Shown piece by piece: positions 6,957 through 18,000 of a DNA stretch of 27,452 bases (positions are counted from its first letter, which is position 1; each line of letters opens with the position of its first letter). The notes beneath the pieces are model-generated. The model made no database searches. It worked only from the letters and a program-made list of their open reading frames with translations, and was not told the origin of the DNA. Source of the stretch: a virus; IMG/VR virus record IMGVR_UViG_3300028392_000246, positions 1 through 27,452 of that record; one strand, given 5' to 3'. A program made the position numbers and the translations under genes.

Positions 6957-6983
6957 AGTAGTGAGGTTTGATATATAACAAAA

Positions 6984-7001
6984 TGCATGGAAGACCATGC
7001 A
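6984..7001 (-). promoter_or_regulatory. Perfect 7-bp hairpin in the leader of the tail-fibre gene
   Basis: TGCATGG and CCATGCA are separated by a 4-nt loop. On the minus strand the stem is followed by TTTTG. It lies 27 nt before the chosen fibre start. It could be a weak terminator for the cargo operon, an RNA-processing site or a 5' stabilising hairpin. Confidence 0.45.
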
Positions 7002-7026
7002 CTAGTTAATGTAAAAGTAGTTAATA

Positions 7027-7055
7027 AACTCTTATTACCAAAGAGTTGTAATAAG
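7027..7055 (-). promoter_or_regulatory. Overlapping inverted repeats, possible alternative hairpins or pseudoknot
   Basis: Two inverted repeats interleave. AACTCTT (7027-7033) pairs with AAGAGTT (7041-7047), and CTTATTAC (7031-7038) pairs with GTAATAAG (7048-7055). They share 3 nt, so both cannot form fully together. The element lies between the stop of the 1,670-aa gene (7074) and the fibre leader. Confidence 0.45.
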
Positions 7056-7073
7056 TTAGATGATATAATATAG

Positions 7074-10000
7074 CTATTCTGATCTAGTTTGTGTAGTTGT
7101 TTTTACACCTTCTGCCTTAGAGATATCTGGAAAGAAGTAAGGAACTAATTCTTTTTGCATTGTACCTGCTACAGGAATTATATCAAAGAAATATTTAGTA
7201 GGATGTGTATGGTCTATAAGCTTTTGATCACCTATTGCCTCTGCATAAGTTAATGTTCCTAAAGCTTTAAAAAACTTAGCACCTTCTACTAATACACCTA
7301 ATGATGGTAAGAAAGATCCTTTTGCTATACTTTGAAAAGAAAGAGGATTATAATAGAATTCTAATCTATCTGCAAGTTTATTTGTAAGCTTTGCCCAGAA
7401 GTTATACTTATTCTTATCAGGATCATTTGAACCTGGTTTAGCAGCTCCTACAGCAAATATAAGTCCCATAAGACCAACTAACACTCCTAATTCCTTAGCC
7501 TGATTAGCAAGTTCACTTCTCATTAAATCATAAAATTCTTCAGATGTAATTTCTAATTCTTGTCCTGTTTTTCTAAAATGAGCTTCTTTTTTCTCTTGTA
7601 AGATTTCATCCATTATTTTTAATCCAGCATCTGTACCTGTCATTACATCAATCATTTTATTTATTCCTGTAAGTCCTACATGAAATAATGTTTTGAAGAA
7701 TGCTCTAGCTCTACCATATTCCCAGCTATCAGTCTCTAAGTTCTTATCAATATCTGAAGCTCTGGTAGATATACCTTTAGGAATCCAGTTTCTAAACATC
7801 ATAAAGCTTCTCATTAATGTGTCTCTTCTATAGCCAGCTTTATCATCTTCGCTCATTAAGTCTCCCACCTTTCTAGAAAAGTTACTAACCTGAGCTCTAT
7901 ATTTAGCAAATTCTTCATCAGATACACCAGGAATTTCTAATGAATTATCTACAATTTTTACCACTTTAGTAAGAGACTCTTTATCTTTTAAGGCCTTCAC
8001 TCTATCCTCAAATGTTCTTTCTAGAGCTTTTCTTTCTTCTTGTGACATTTTATACTTAACTGCTCTATCTTCTGCACTTACATATTTTCTAATATTTACA
8101 ATCTTACCATCTCTGATCATTGCATTATCATTAAATGCTAGAGCATTAGTAATCTGAAGCTTCTTAACAGCAAAAGATGCTGTTGACATAATTATATCAT
8201 TGAATGACCAAGATGCTAAATAATTATATAGTCCTTGTTTAGATGCAATTTCTTTTCTTTTATCAGAAGCAAGGTTATCTGTAAGAGGAACTAATTTATC
8301 TAGTAATAGTTTTTCTGGTAAAGATAATCCTCCTTTAAATATAGCCTTAACATGGTTTCTTTCCCAGTCTGAAAAAGTATAAAACTGACCACTGTTAATA
8401 AATCCTTGAAAGTGTGTACTTAAATAGTGAGGAGCTGCAACTAATAGTTTTAAACCTACAGCCTGTGCCTGAATAAGTTTATTAGAATTTTGTAATCCTT
8501 TCTTTATAGAAAGCTGTCTGTTTTCAGAAGACTCAGCATTTTTACTTATCTTCTCACTAAATCCTTTAATACTGACATTACCTAACGATGATAGATTTTC
8601 TTTTAGTCCGTATATAGCATCATCTATGATTATTTCAAATATATCAGCATTTTTGTTAGATCTCTCATCTACTTTAGGAGCACCATTCTCAAATACAATA
8701 TCACCATTTTGATTTACTACTACATGTCCTTTAGTTTTTTCAACAGCGTTTAATGTAAGAACTGTGTTTTCTATTTGTTTAGTTGCTTCATAATCTAATA
8801 GTGCCTTAATCCATAATGTACCCACCTTATTAAGATCTGTAGATAGTTGAGATATAGCTCTATCTGTAAATGTAAAAGGTTTAGGGGTTTCTTTTTTAAG
8901 CATATTAGTTTCTGGATCAAGCTTAGAATAGTCTCTACCTTCACTAGCTCTTACAGTGTATGCATCTTTGAATAGATCTTTTGCTTCAGTAAAAACATCT
9001 TTTGAATTAGAGAGTCTTTGTAGCATAGAGGCTTCTATTAATGGGAAGAAAGAGCTTCCTCTATTTGATAAATAACCTGCATCAATACCTCTATTGTTTA
9101 ATGCTGTAAAGAAATTCCACATGTCTAAAGCATTTTTACTCTTAGACATTTCTACATACTCTTGAGATAGATGTTTATCTTGTAGCATATGTTTTATAAA
9201 TAACTGATTGAATTGCCAGTTTTTATATCCATTAAATCCTACATTTGTTATATCAAGACTATTTTTTAATCTAGCTTTCTGAGCATCTCTTCTTTTTTCA
9301 TTTTGTTCATCATCTTGTGAGAATGTAGTATCGTCAATATCTTTAATTCCTTTATTTATAATATCTTTAGCCTCTTCCATATAAGCATCAACATCCATAT
9401 TATCTAAGAAGAATTTCTTATTCTTTGCTGTTTTTGCATTCTCACCATCTTCATAGAACTTCTTACTAATCTTTCTGATTAGAGATATGTTTTTATCTCC
9501 TACTTTACCAATCATATCAAAAGCAGACTTATTACGAGCTTCAGCTTCTTTTTGTAATGGTACAAGTAATTCACCAAACTTATCAATTAAACTATTAGCA
9601 TTTATAGTAGTTTGGTTTCTAGATACACCAATTAACCTAGAACCAAGTTTAATTAATCTAGGAGCAAGTTTAGATCCTTCTTGAAATGTCTGTACAAATC
9701 TTCCCACTTCTCTTTCTGCAGCTAATACATCTAATTTAGTTTTCTCAGTTGTAAGTCCTTCTTTTAAAGCAATCTGTACAGCAAAGTCTCTTTGTATATC
9801 AAGAATCTGATCAAGCATTCTTTCTGTAGAATTACTTATTTTAGTAAGTCTATCAAAAACAATCTGGTCTTCTTTACTAAGTCCTTCTTTAGAAAACTGT
9901 GATAGAAATATATCACTTAAAGATACATACTTCTCAGCACTATTTTTAATCTCTATAAGACTAGCAAGTTTATTATTAACTTCATCTTTAGATAACTTAG

Positions 10001-12086
10001 TATAGTCTATATTTTGAAACTCCTTAAATTTCTCTGCAGTATCTTTTAGAAAGTTAGCACCTACAAAAGTTAATGGAGAAAAATTAAGTTGTACTTGTAA
10101 ATGACGAATAGCTTTAGAAAGCTCTTGTAATCTTAAGGACTTTTTAAATTTATCCTCAGGTGCAGTTTTTGCTTTATATAACTTATCATATTGTGCTTTT
10201 AAAGCAACTACAAGATTATTAATTTTCTTGTTTCCTGTATCTTCTGTAGTGATGGGTACAGGTAATAGATATGTTCTAGTTTCTTTTACATTATCAAATT
10301 TACCAACTTCAAGAGATGATAAAATAAGTTTGCTATTATTATCTCCTTTTATAGAGTTTCTATAATTAGCAATGAATGGAATCATTCTAGCTCTTCTTAA
10401 TTGATTAGGTTTAATTCCATAGTTGTACACTATTTTAGAATACTCTTTCATCTGTTCTTTCCACTCATCTTGTTTAAAGAACGGTATGTCTTCATTGGTA
10501 GATTTATCAAAGTTTGTAAACTTCCAGTCATATATATCAGCCTTAATTCCAGTGGTATCATTTGGTTCAATGGCTATAAGATCTATTGTAGAAGCTAACA
10601 TTCCTTTTTCTTTTTCATTAACTACCTTTCTTTCTACAAGAAATCTAGTTCCTTCTTTATATGAGCTAATAAGATCTTCTAAATAACTTCTAACACTTTT
10701 TTGTATTGTAGGATTTAATTCAGTGGTTATCTGTGTCTTAGTAAAATTGGCCTTACGATACCCATCTTTATCAATAAGATCATTTAATATGGTGTTTTCA
10801 ATAAAGCCATGACCTTGTAACCCCCAGTTTTGCATCTGATCATCTTGTTTCTTTTGAAACTCAGTACGTTCATTAGTATTCTTACTTTTTATTTTTTCTG
10901 TAACACTTAGTGCAATTCTTTTAGTACCGTCAAGTAAGTAGTGTCTTTTGTCTGTAGCAGTTGCTGGATTAAGTATCATACGATTATCCATATCAGCCAC
11001 TTTATTATAGAAAGTGTCTACTGCTTCTTTTGGACTTTTAACCTCTTTGTCTGCAACATTAAAGTATGTCCCAGAATCTATAATATCAGATACAGTTCCT
11101 TTAATATTACCAGAGGTTATATCTTTAGCTGTTTCAGCAAAGATGTCCACCTTACTTTTATTATATAATGTCTTAACAAAATCTAATATAGCGTCCCAAA
11201 GTCTTTGAGCTAAATTTCTATTAGATTTCTCTGTTTCTGTAGGTTGTTCTTTATTTCCTTCTGTTTGATCTACAATATGTCTTGTAATCAATTGGTCTAC
11301 AGCCTCTTTCTTTATTTTACGAATGTTAGGTTTACCATCAGATAATTGATATGCTTGCCTACCACTATACTCTTTAAATACTTCATCATAGATTTTATAC
11401 TTACCTATTTCAGAAATCATTCTTGTCATTAACTGAGGACTAGTTTGTTCTACAATAGCTGTAGCTATGTGAACTACCTCTTCCGTTAATGCTACATTTT
11501 CTTTACCAAGAGCAATAGCAACAACTCCTCTAGTAGTATCTGCAATACCATTTACACCATTAATATCAAGTCCTATTTCCTTTGCATACTTAGCTAAGTC
11601 TTGAAAATCAATACCCATTTGTTTACCAGCTTCTTTCATTATTAAAAGAGTTTGTTGGGAAGATATAGGTGCAGAAACAGATTCTAATTGGTAATTAATT
11701 CCTTTAGTCGAATCAGATGATGTTAATTCTTCAATTGCAGATTGTTTATCTTGACTTCTTTCTTGTATTCTACTATTATATGAAGCAATCTTTTCTTTAC
11801 TATCATAGATACCAAGTTCTTTTCTTTTGCTATCTATTTGATCAAATGCTTCTTTGTTTCCAGATATATAATACTCATTATCAGCTCTTTTCTCTAATGT
11901 AAACAATGGAGCATCCACTCCATAGTTTCTTTTAGAAAAACTATTAAGTCCATCAATTACAACTCTGGCTTTATCTGCAGATGTAATAACTTTATTCTTA
12001 TAAGTTTCAGCTATCACACCCTTTTCAACAAGAGTCTCTCTTGAATTAATTGCTGATTCTTTATGAGTTAATGTACATTTATCCAT
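7074..12086 (-). CDS. 1,670-aa internal virion (cargo) protein with zincin-like and PD-(D/E)XK nuclease-like domains
   Basis: Residues about 160-265 resemble a zincin metallopeptidase domain: a GVNGIADTTRGVVAIAL stretch, then LTEEVVHIA (E202-E203-V-V-H206) and a possible third ligand Glu261. The first His of HExxH is Glu here, so activity is doubtful. Residues about 425-522 fit a RecB/Cas4-like PD-(D/E)XK fold: GHGFIE (425-430), Glu485, Asp502 in STIDLIAIE and D520-W-K522. Long helical, lysine-rich stretches follow. The C-terminal part has hydrophobic segments (LLVAAPHYLSTHF and LGVLVGLMGLIFAVGAA) that could contact membranes. It starts 9 bp after the polymerase gene and is surely co-expressed with it. 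In crAss-like phages the giant proteins beside the RNA polymerase are packaged and ejected, and I infer the same here. The nuclease call is moderately sure; the substrate is unknown. Confidence 0.8.
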   Translation of the reverse strand: MDKCTLTHKESAINSRETLVEKGVIAETYKNKVITSADKARVVIDGLNSFSKRNYGVDAPLFTLEKRADNEYYISGNKEAFDQIDSKRKELGIYDSKEKIASYNSRIQERSQDKQSAIEELTSSDSTKGINYQLESVSAPISSQQTLLIMKEAGKQMGIDFQDLAKYAKEIGLDINGVNGIADTTRGVVAIALGKENVALTEEVVHIATAIVEQTSPQLMTRMISEIGKYKIYDEVFKEYSGRQAYQLSDGKPNIRKIKKEAVDQLITRHIVDQTEGNKEQPTETEKSNRNLAQRLWDAILDFVKTLYNKSKVDIFAETAKDITSGNIKGTVSDIIDSGTYFNVADKEVKSPKEAVDTFYNKVADMDNRMILNPATATDKRHYLLDGTKRIALSVTEKIKSKNTNERTEFQKKQDDQMQNWGLQGHGFIENTILNDLIDKDGYRKANFTKTQITTELNPTIQKSVRSYLEDLISSYKEGTRFLVERKVVNEKEKGMLASTIDLIAIEPNDTTGIKADIYDWKFTNFDKSTNEDIPFFKQDEWKEQMKEYSKIVYNYGIKPNQLRRARMIPFIANYRNSIKGDNNSKLILSSLEVGKFDNVKETRTYLLPVPITTEDTGNKKINNLVVALKAQYDKLYKAKTAPEDKFKKSLRLQELSKAIRHLQVQLNFSPLTFVGANFLKDTAEKFKEFQNIDYTKLSKDEVNNKLASLIEIKNSAEKYVSLSDIFLSQFSKEGLSKEDQIVFDRLTKISNSTERMLDQILDIQRDFAVQIALKEGLTTEKTKLDVLAAEREVGRFVQTFQEGSKLAPRLIKLGSRLIGVSRNQTTINANSLIDKFGELLVPLQKEAEARNKSAFDMIGKVGDKNISLIRKISKKFYEDGENAKTAKNKKFFLDNMDVDAYMEEAKDIINKGIKDIDDTTFSQDDEQNEKRRDAQKARLKNSLDITNVGFNGYKNWQFNQLFIKHMLQDKHLSQEYVEMSKSKNALDMWNFFTALNNRGIDAGYLSNRGSSFFPLIEASMLQRLSNSKDVFTEAKDLFKDAYTVRASEGRDYSKLDPETNMLKKETPKPFTFTDRAISQLSTDLNKVGTLWIKALLDYEATKQIENTVLTLNAVEKTKGHVVVNQNGDIVFENGAPKVDERSNKNADIFEIIIDDAIYGLKENLSSLGNVSIKGFSEKISKNAESSENRQLSIKKGLQNSNKLIQAQAVGLKLLVAAPHYLSTHFQGFINSGQFYTFSDWERNHVKAIFKGGLSLPEKLLLDKLVPLTDNLASDKRKEIASKQGLYNYLASWSFNDIIMSTASFAVKKLQITNALAFNDNAMIRDGKIVNIRKYVSAEDRAVKYKMSQEERKALERTFEDRVKALKDKESLTKVVKIVDNSLEIPGVSDEEFAKYRAQVSNFSRKVGDLMSEDDKAGYRRDTLMRSFMMFRNWIPKGISTRASDIDKNLETDSWEYGRARAFFKTLFHVGLTGINKMIDVMTGTDAGLKIMDEILQEKKEAHFRKTGQELEITSEEFYDLMRSELANQAKELGVLVGLMGLIFAVGAAKPGSNDPDKNKYNFWAKLTNKLADRLEFYYNPLSFQSIAKGSFLPSLGVLVEGAKFFKALGTLTYAEAIGDQKLIDHTHPTKYFFDIIPVAGTMQKELVPYFFPDISKAEGVKTTTQTRSE

Positions 12087-12095
12087 ATTAGTTTA

Positions 12096-15000
12096 TTAAA
12101 AAGGTGCAGAGTTACAATCTAAATCTTTTTTTTCTTCAGTATCTCTAGCTAAAAAATCATTTATATCTTGTAAAGTTTGGTTTGGATCTTGTAGATCTTC
12201 AGAAAATTGTTCATCTTCTAATAAAGATTCTATATCATCGCCTAAGCCTTGGAAATAAGACATAATATGCTCATCTGAAATAGACTCATCTGCTGTAATG
12301 AATCCATTATCTATTATAGACTTTTGTGGTGTAAGATAGAATTCATTAGCAAACTTACCATCTCCCCAAGCATTAATTGCTTTGTAAATATAATTCATTT
12401 GTCCATCACCACGATCATAAGAACCAACTTTCTTAAATAAACCTTTTTGTTTATAAGAGAAATCTGCTTCTTTTCTCATCTTAGCTTTTTCCTTAGAGCT
12501 GATATTTTTTTCCCATGTATATACAAGAATATCATTCTCAGCTTCTTTAGAGAATGGACTGATTCTTAATAGTTGAGGAATATCACCAGATTTTATTCCA
12601 TTATAAATTTTCTCAGGAAATGACATATTCTCATTATATGTATGCTCATTATATACAGGATCGTATTTAGATTTAGCTGCCATGTAAGGAACCACATCAC
12701 TATAGTTCCAGAAGTTTCTCTCAAATACATTTAAGTTTTTGAAATCTTCAAGGGTGGATAGTTGATCAAGATCAGACAATGTATCATTGTACATCTTCCT
12801 AACATCTTCATAAGGAAGTAAATTAGTAAAAGATATATTAGATTCTGTTAAACCAGATTGTAACACTGATAGTTTAACAAGCTTATCATAAAGATCTCCC
12901 TTACCTTCGCTCTCTAAATAGTTTTTAAGTTCTGTAAAAGCATATGTTAATTGGTTTTGATCATACACCTTATTATTCTTATTTCTAATCTGAAGATTAT
13001 TCACTTCACCAGGAGCACCAAAATGTGGCTTCAAGATGTTAATTACTTGGTTATTATACAAAGGATGAGTTGAGTCTTTCTTAACCTTCTTAACAAAGTT
13101 CCACATTTTTTTAGCTGTATTATCTTTGCCTATAAGTTGAGATTTGATCTTCTTATTTAATCCCTCATTAGTTTGAACAGCCCAGTCAAATAATGTAGAT
13201 ACAGCTCTTTGAGAAGTTCTTACAAAGTCTCTATCATTCATTTCTACATAAGGAGTGAGAACATCTTGTAACACTTGTCTAGTTCTTCCTTGGTCAGCTT
13301 TTAACACTGTAGCCAAAGCATTTCTTATATCAGTGATACTATTCATTAATTTTCCAAGAAATGAATTTTTTAATAATGAATCTGCAGAACTAAATATTGT
13401 ATTTCTAGCTTTATCTAATTGCTCCATTTTTCTAAATACTAAGAATGGATCATTAAATGATGCTGTATCAAAGTTAGTACCTTGTGTGAGTTTAAACATA
13501 TGCTCAGCCATCTTAGCATATTTTAAGAACTCATTTAGAATAAATCTTTGTTCAGACTTACCAACCTTATCAAATGTAGTCTTTCCTATGTTCTCAAATA
13601 GTTTTTCTTCAGAAGGCATTTTGCTAGTGAAATATCCATCAGCTTTATACTTCTTCTGTATCTTATTAAGAACTCCAGTGTTAAATAACCAACTATATCC
13701 ACTTCTTTCAAGTTCACGTAAGTATTCACGAATGATTGGCTGGTTCATAAAATAGGCAGTAGTATTAATAGGAACACCCACCTTAGTTAAAAACATCCAA
13801 GTGGATGCTACGTTTGGTGTAGCACCTAATTCCATAATCCAAGGTCCCTTAGAAATATCTACATATCCATCAATAAACTGTCCAAGAATGTCAGAGATGT
13901 ATTCATCGTCAGCATTTGTAATCATTGATATAGTTGGCTTACCATCAATTTGATTATATTTCTCAAACTTAATCTTACCATCTTTTAAAAACTTACGATC
14001 TGCAGCACTTAGTAAATCTTTTCTAGCTTCAAAGTCTAATACAATAGGAGATCTTTGATTTAAAGAATGATTTGTTTGATTCACTGCAGCAATACCAATA
14101 GCATATTTCCCACTTACAAACGCATGTCTAAGTCTAGACATGAATCTTCTACCTAACATATTACCTGTAGATCCATAATCAAATGAACCAAGTCCCATTT
14201 TATCTACAATCTTCTTAGCTAAACCTTTTAATTGATCAGCAGAGTTAGAAGTGGTAAGTCTTTCAAAGTTAAGAGGATGACCAATTAAGTTTTGTAGAGA
14301 TTCAATGTATGCATTCTCTAGATTTCCTTTACCTTCACCTTTAGTAGATAACATACGAGGAACACCTCTTTCACTATCATCTACATTCTTTAGATAGATT
14401 GATAGTTTATCTATATCAAAGTCAGATCCAACTTTCTCAACTAGCTGAGAAGGAATAACAACAGAATCTCCAAACTCTTCAGGAAGAAATCTAGCTATTC
14501 TAAATACATCAATTGAGTTTTGTTTCTGTGTAGGGATACGAAAAGCTACACCATCTAACACGCCAGAATCTTTTAACTCTTTAATAAGTTGTTCATCAGA
14601 TAAATCTGACTTAAACCATCTACCTACCATAATTTCACATACACGCTGACCATCTTTATCTTCATAGAATTTAAGTGTGTCAGATGTATAAGCATTTTTA
14701 CCATTAATTTTTACAGCAGCCACTTTATTAGATTCTAACAATGTAGAAGGAACTTGCACCTTCATACCACCATTAATCTTAGGACTAATCACTTCTCTAT
14801 CAGCAATAGAATATAATACATTTCTAATTTGTTGATACGCAGGAGTAGCTTCAATAACCACATCTCCATCTTTAAACCCTTGTAATGCAGCTAGAATATT
14901 ATCATTAACTTCTCTTTTAGTTAACTCTTTTTTTAATGTATCAGCTATCTTATCAATCTTACCTAACTTATATCCTCCATCAACTTTTATAATATCAAAT

Positions 15001-18000
15001 GTTTTTAATAAAGAATTTACACCATTTTCAATCATTCTTTCAAGAATGTCCTGGTTATTCTTTATCTCTTTGTATAGAGGAGATGCTTTTTCTCTTTCTT
15101 CTTCTGTTTTTAAACTATACCAATCTTCATAACTTCCTTTGTAATCAATAGGTACACCTGCAGCCATAAAGTCTAAGGTGGCAAGTTTGGTCATTTGAGA
15201 ACCTCTTGTTACAAGATTATCATCTTTAGAAGGAACTTCAGATTGTACACTCATAATAGAGAATGGCACATTTATTATTCCACTAAACGGAGCTTCATTA
15301 AAATCTCCAGTCTTTAAATCATACAATTGATGTACTTGTTCAGCCCCTACTTTTCTACCACTTTCATATACAGCATAATCAATCTGTTGGTCTTGCATCA
15401 TATTATATAACTTAACAGCATTAGAATCTGCTTTTATTTCTTTAGCTGCTCTATAAGATAGAATGGTTAATGCAAACTTGTCTAATACAATATCATTATA
15501 AGTTTTACCATTTGCTTTATTACCAGATACAATAGGTTTAATAGGAGTGTACGTACGTTTGATTTGAGGATTACTTTCTCTTAATGTTCTTTTCTCAGCT
15601 TTAGTTAACTTTTGCCCTTTATCTTGTTTCTCCCAAGCAATGTCATACTCATATTGTCTTTCTTGTTCACTATCCCAATCTCCACTTCTTATTTTAAAAT
15701 TACGAGCAGCAGGTAACGAAATAATACCACCACCGTCTGTTTCAGTCCATGTAGTGTTAGTAAGAAGACTACCTGCAGTTACATCACCAAGAGTTATTGT
15801 TTTAAATGAATCAATATTAAAATCTGTATGACCAATGGTTCCCACTGCAAATCTTTTATTCCAAACATTATTTAAAGCCTCATTCATTTCTACAGAATCA
15901 GCAATAATAGATTGTCTTGGAGAACTGAAGCTTTTAATACGTTTCAACTCATCTGAATATTGATAAGGATCTGAATATAAAATCTTATGAAGCTCTATAT
16001 TATTCATGATATAGTTAGCAGATAATGCTGCCAACTCTCTATCTAGTTCTTCTGATTTCATTAATTCCTTACCAAAAGAAAGACCGTCAGTTTTAAATCC
16101 ATTGTCATATTCTTTTAATAAGTTATAGTCAGTCAATGTCTTCTTTAGAGATTCCTTTTCTCTATTTATAAACTCTGTAACTTTCTCATCAATCTGATTA
16201 ATCTTACTATCTGGATCAGTAAAGCTATCATACACTTGTTCAGCTGTACCTTCTTTACTAATTACTTCATTATGTAATTCTTCACCTAATATAGATTTGA
16301 AGAAACGTAAATCTGTAGATTCTCTTTGTTTTTTGCCTGCTGCTTTATCTTCATCTGTAAGTTTAAGTAGAGCTATAGGACGATTATCTTTAGATAAATT
16401 AAACTCATCTATAAAATATCCTCTAAATTTATCATGAATAGCTTTATAGTTTGTAAGAATATCACTAATGTTAATTCTATTACCCATGAATAACATCCAC
16501 TCAAGAGATGCATCTCCAGGAATCAAATTTAGATAATAACCTTCTCTATTAAGATTGAGTTCTTGTAACACTCTATCTTTATAGTTTAATTTAGATGCTT
16601 CTTTTTGTTTACCAGAATCTTCATCTACAACACCACCTGCATATCCTGTATGTAATAATTGTTTAGTATCAAACTCTGAATCTTCATCCTGTTCAATCTT
16701 ATCTCCAGATTCTTTATCAAACATTGAATATAACAGATCAGAATTCCTTGCAAATGTATCTGTTAATAAATATTCATAGTTTGTTCCTACTAATTCATTC
16801 AAATTATTAATCTGAGATAGATGATCATAAAGATCACTAGCAGCATTTGTACCGATGAATGTTTGTGTTAATTCACCATTCACATTGTAATATGTACTGC
16901 TGAATTCAGGATTATCCATCTTAGCTTTAATCTCACCCAATTGACGCAAACGCTTATCAATATCCAATGACTTACCTGAGAATGTTACAACTTGTTTAGC
17001 ATTAGCTATACTTTGTCTAATACCATTTACTGCCTTAGAGAATAATGTTTTCTCAGGCATTGTTGATAATTTATTATAATCAAACTCAATACCTATCTCT
17101 TTTAAGAAATCTACTTGTGCCTGTAAGCTATCAAGTTTTACATTTTCAATAGCTTTAGGATTACCATAATAAACATTCTTATATGAGTTGTATGTAAAAT
17201 ACTTACTTCCATCATCTATAGAACCTTTAATATCTTCTATAAAATCTTGTTGAGCTTGTCTAGCTGCTGTAGAGAAGTTAGCATCTCCCACTTGTATATC
17301 ACCATTCTCTAATAGATAAACATTCTTAACTATGGGAGATTGTTTTTTAAATGTTCTCCATAGAGAGGCAAGTAATTGTAAATCAGCTTTATTATCTAGA
17401 TCTCCAATATTTTTCATCTTACTAAGACGATTGTAAAGCTTAGTATATTTAGGATCTTGGTCAGCCATCTTTTTAATTCTACTAACCATCTCATCAATAC
17501 TACGAGAGTTATGTGTATTGTTCATTACACTAATAAATGCTTCACTCATTGGAACTAACGTATATCCTCCAATTGAAGATAATTTATTACTTCCATCTGC
17601 ATTAGTAACAGGAAGACTAGCTAATAGCAGCTTAATAGCAGCATTAGCTTTCTTCATATGATCTATTTTACTAGCATCTCCATAAGGATCATCTTTAGAT
17701 CTATCCATTGTAGGAATCAGGTCATCATTCTCATCAAACTCAATACCATAAGATTTGATATACTCTTGGTGCTTAGCCTGAAGATCATCCCAATTATCTA
17801 ATATGTTACCATATAAAATGTTATTTGCTTCAATTGCAGCAGCTCTTTCTTCAGGAGTTGCATCTTGATCAGTCATCTTTTCTAACTGAACAACATTCTC
17901 AGCAATTAAATCCCCTAATTCATCCTTAAGAGTTTCATACACTTGTGCTTTATTAGCAGTGGCCCCAACAAGATTAAACAATCCTTCATTAGACTCAAAC

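Noticed and set aside
13255-13755. 166-codon open frame on the plus strand
   Set aside because: It lies wholly inside the polymerase gene, is Ser/Leu/Cys-rich in the way of antisense frames, and has no promoter or neighbour on that strand.
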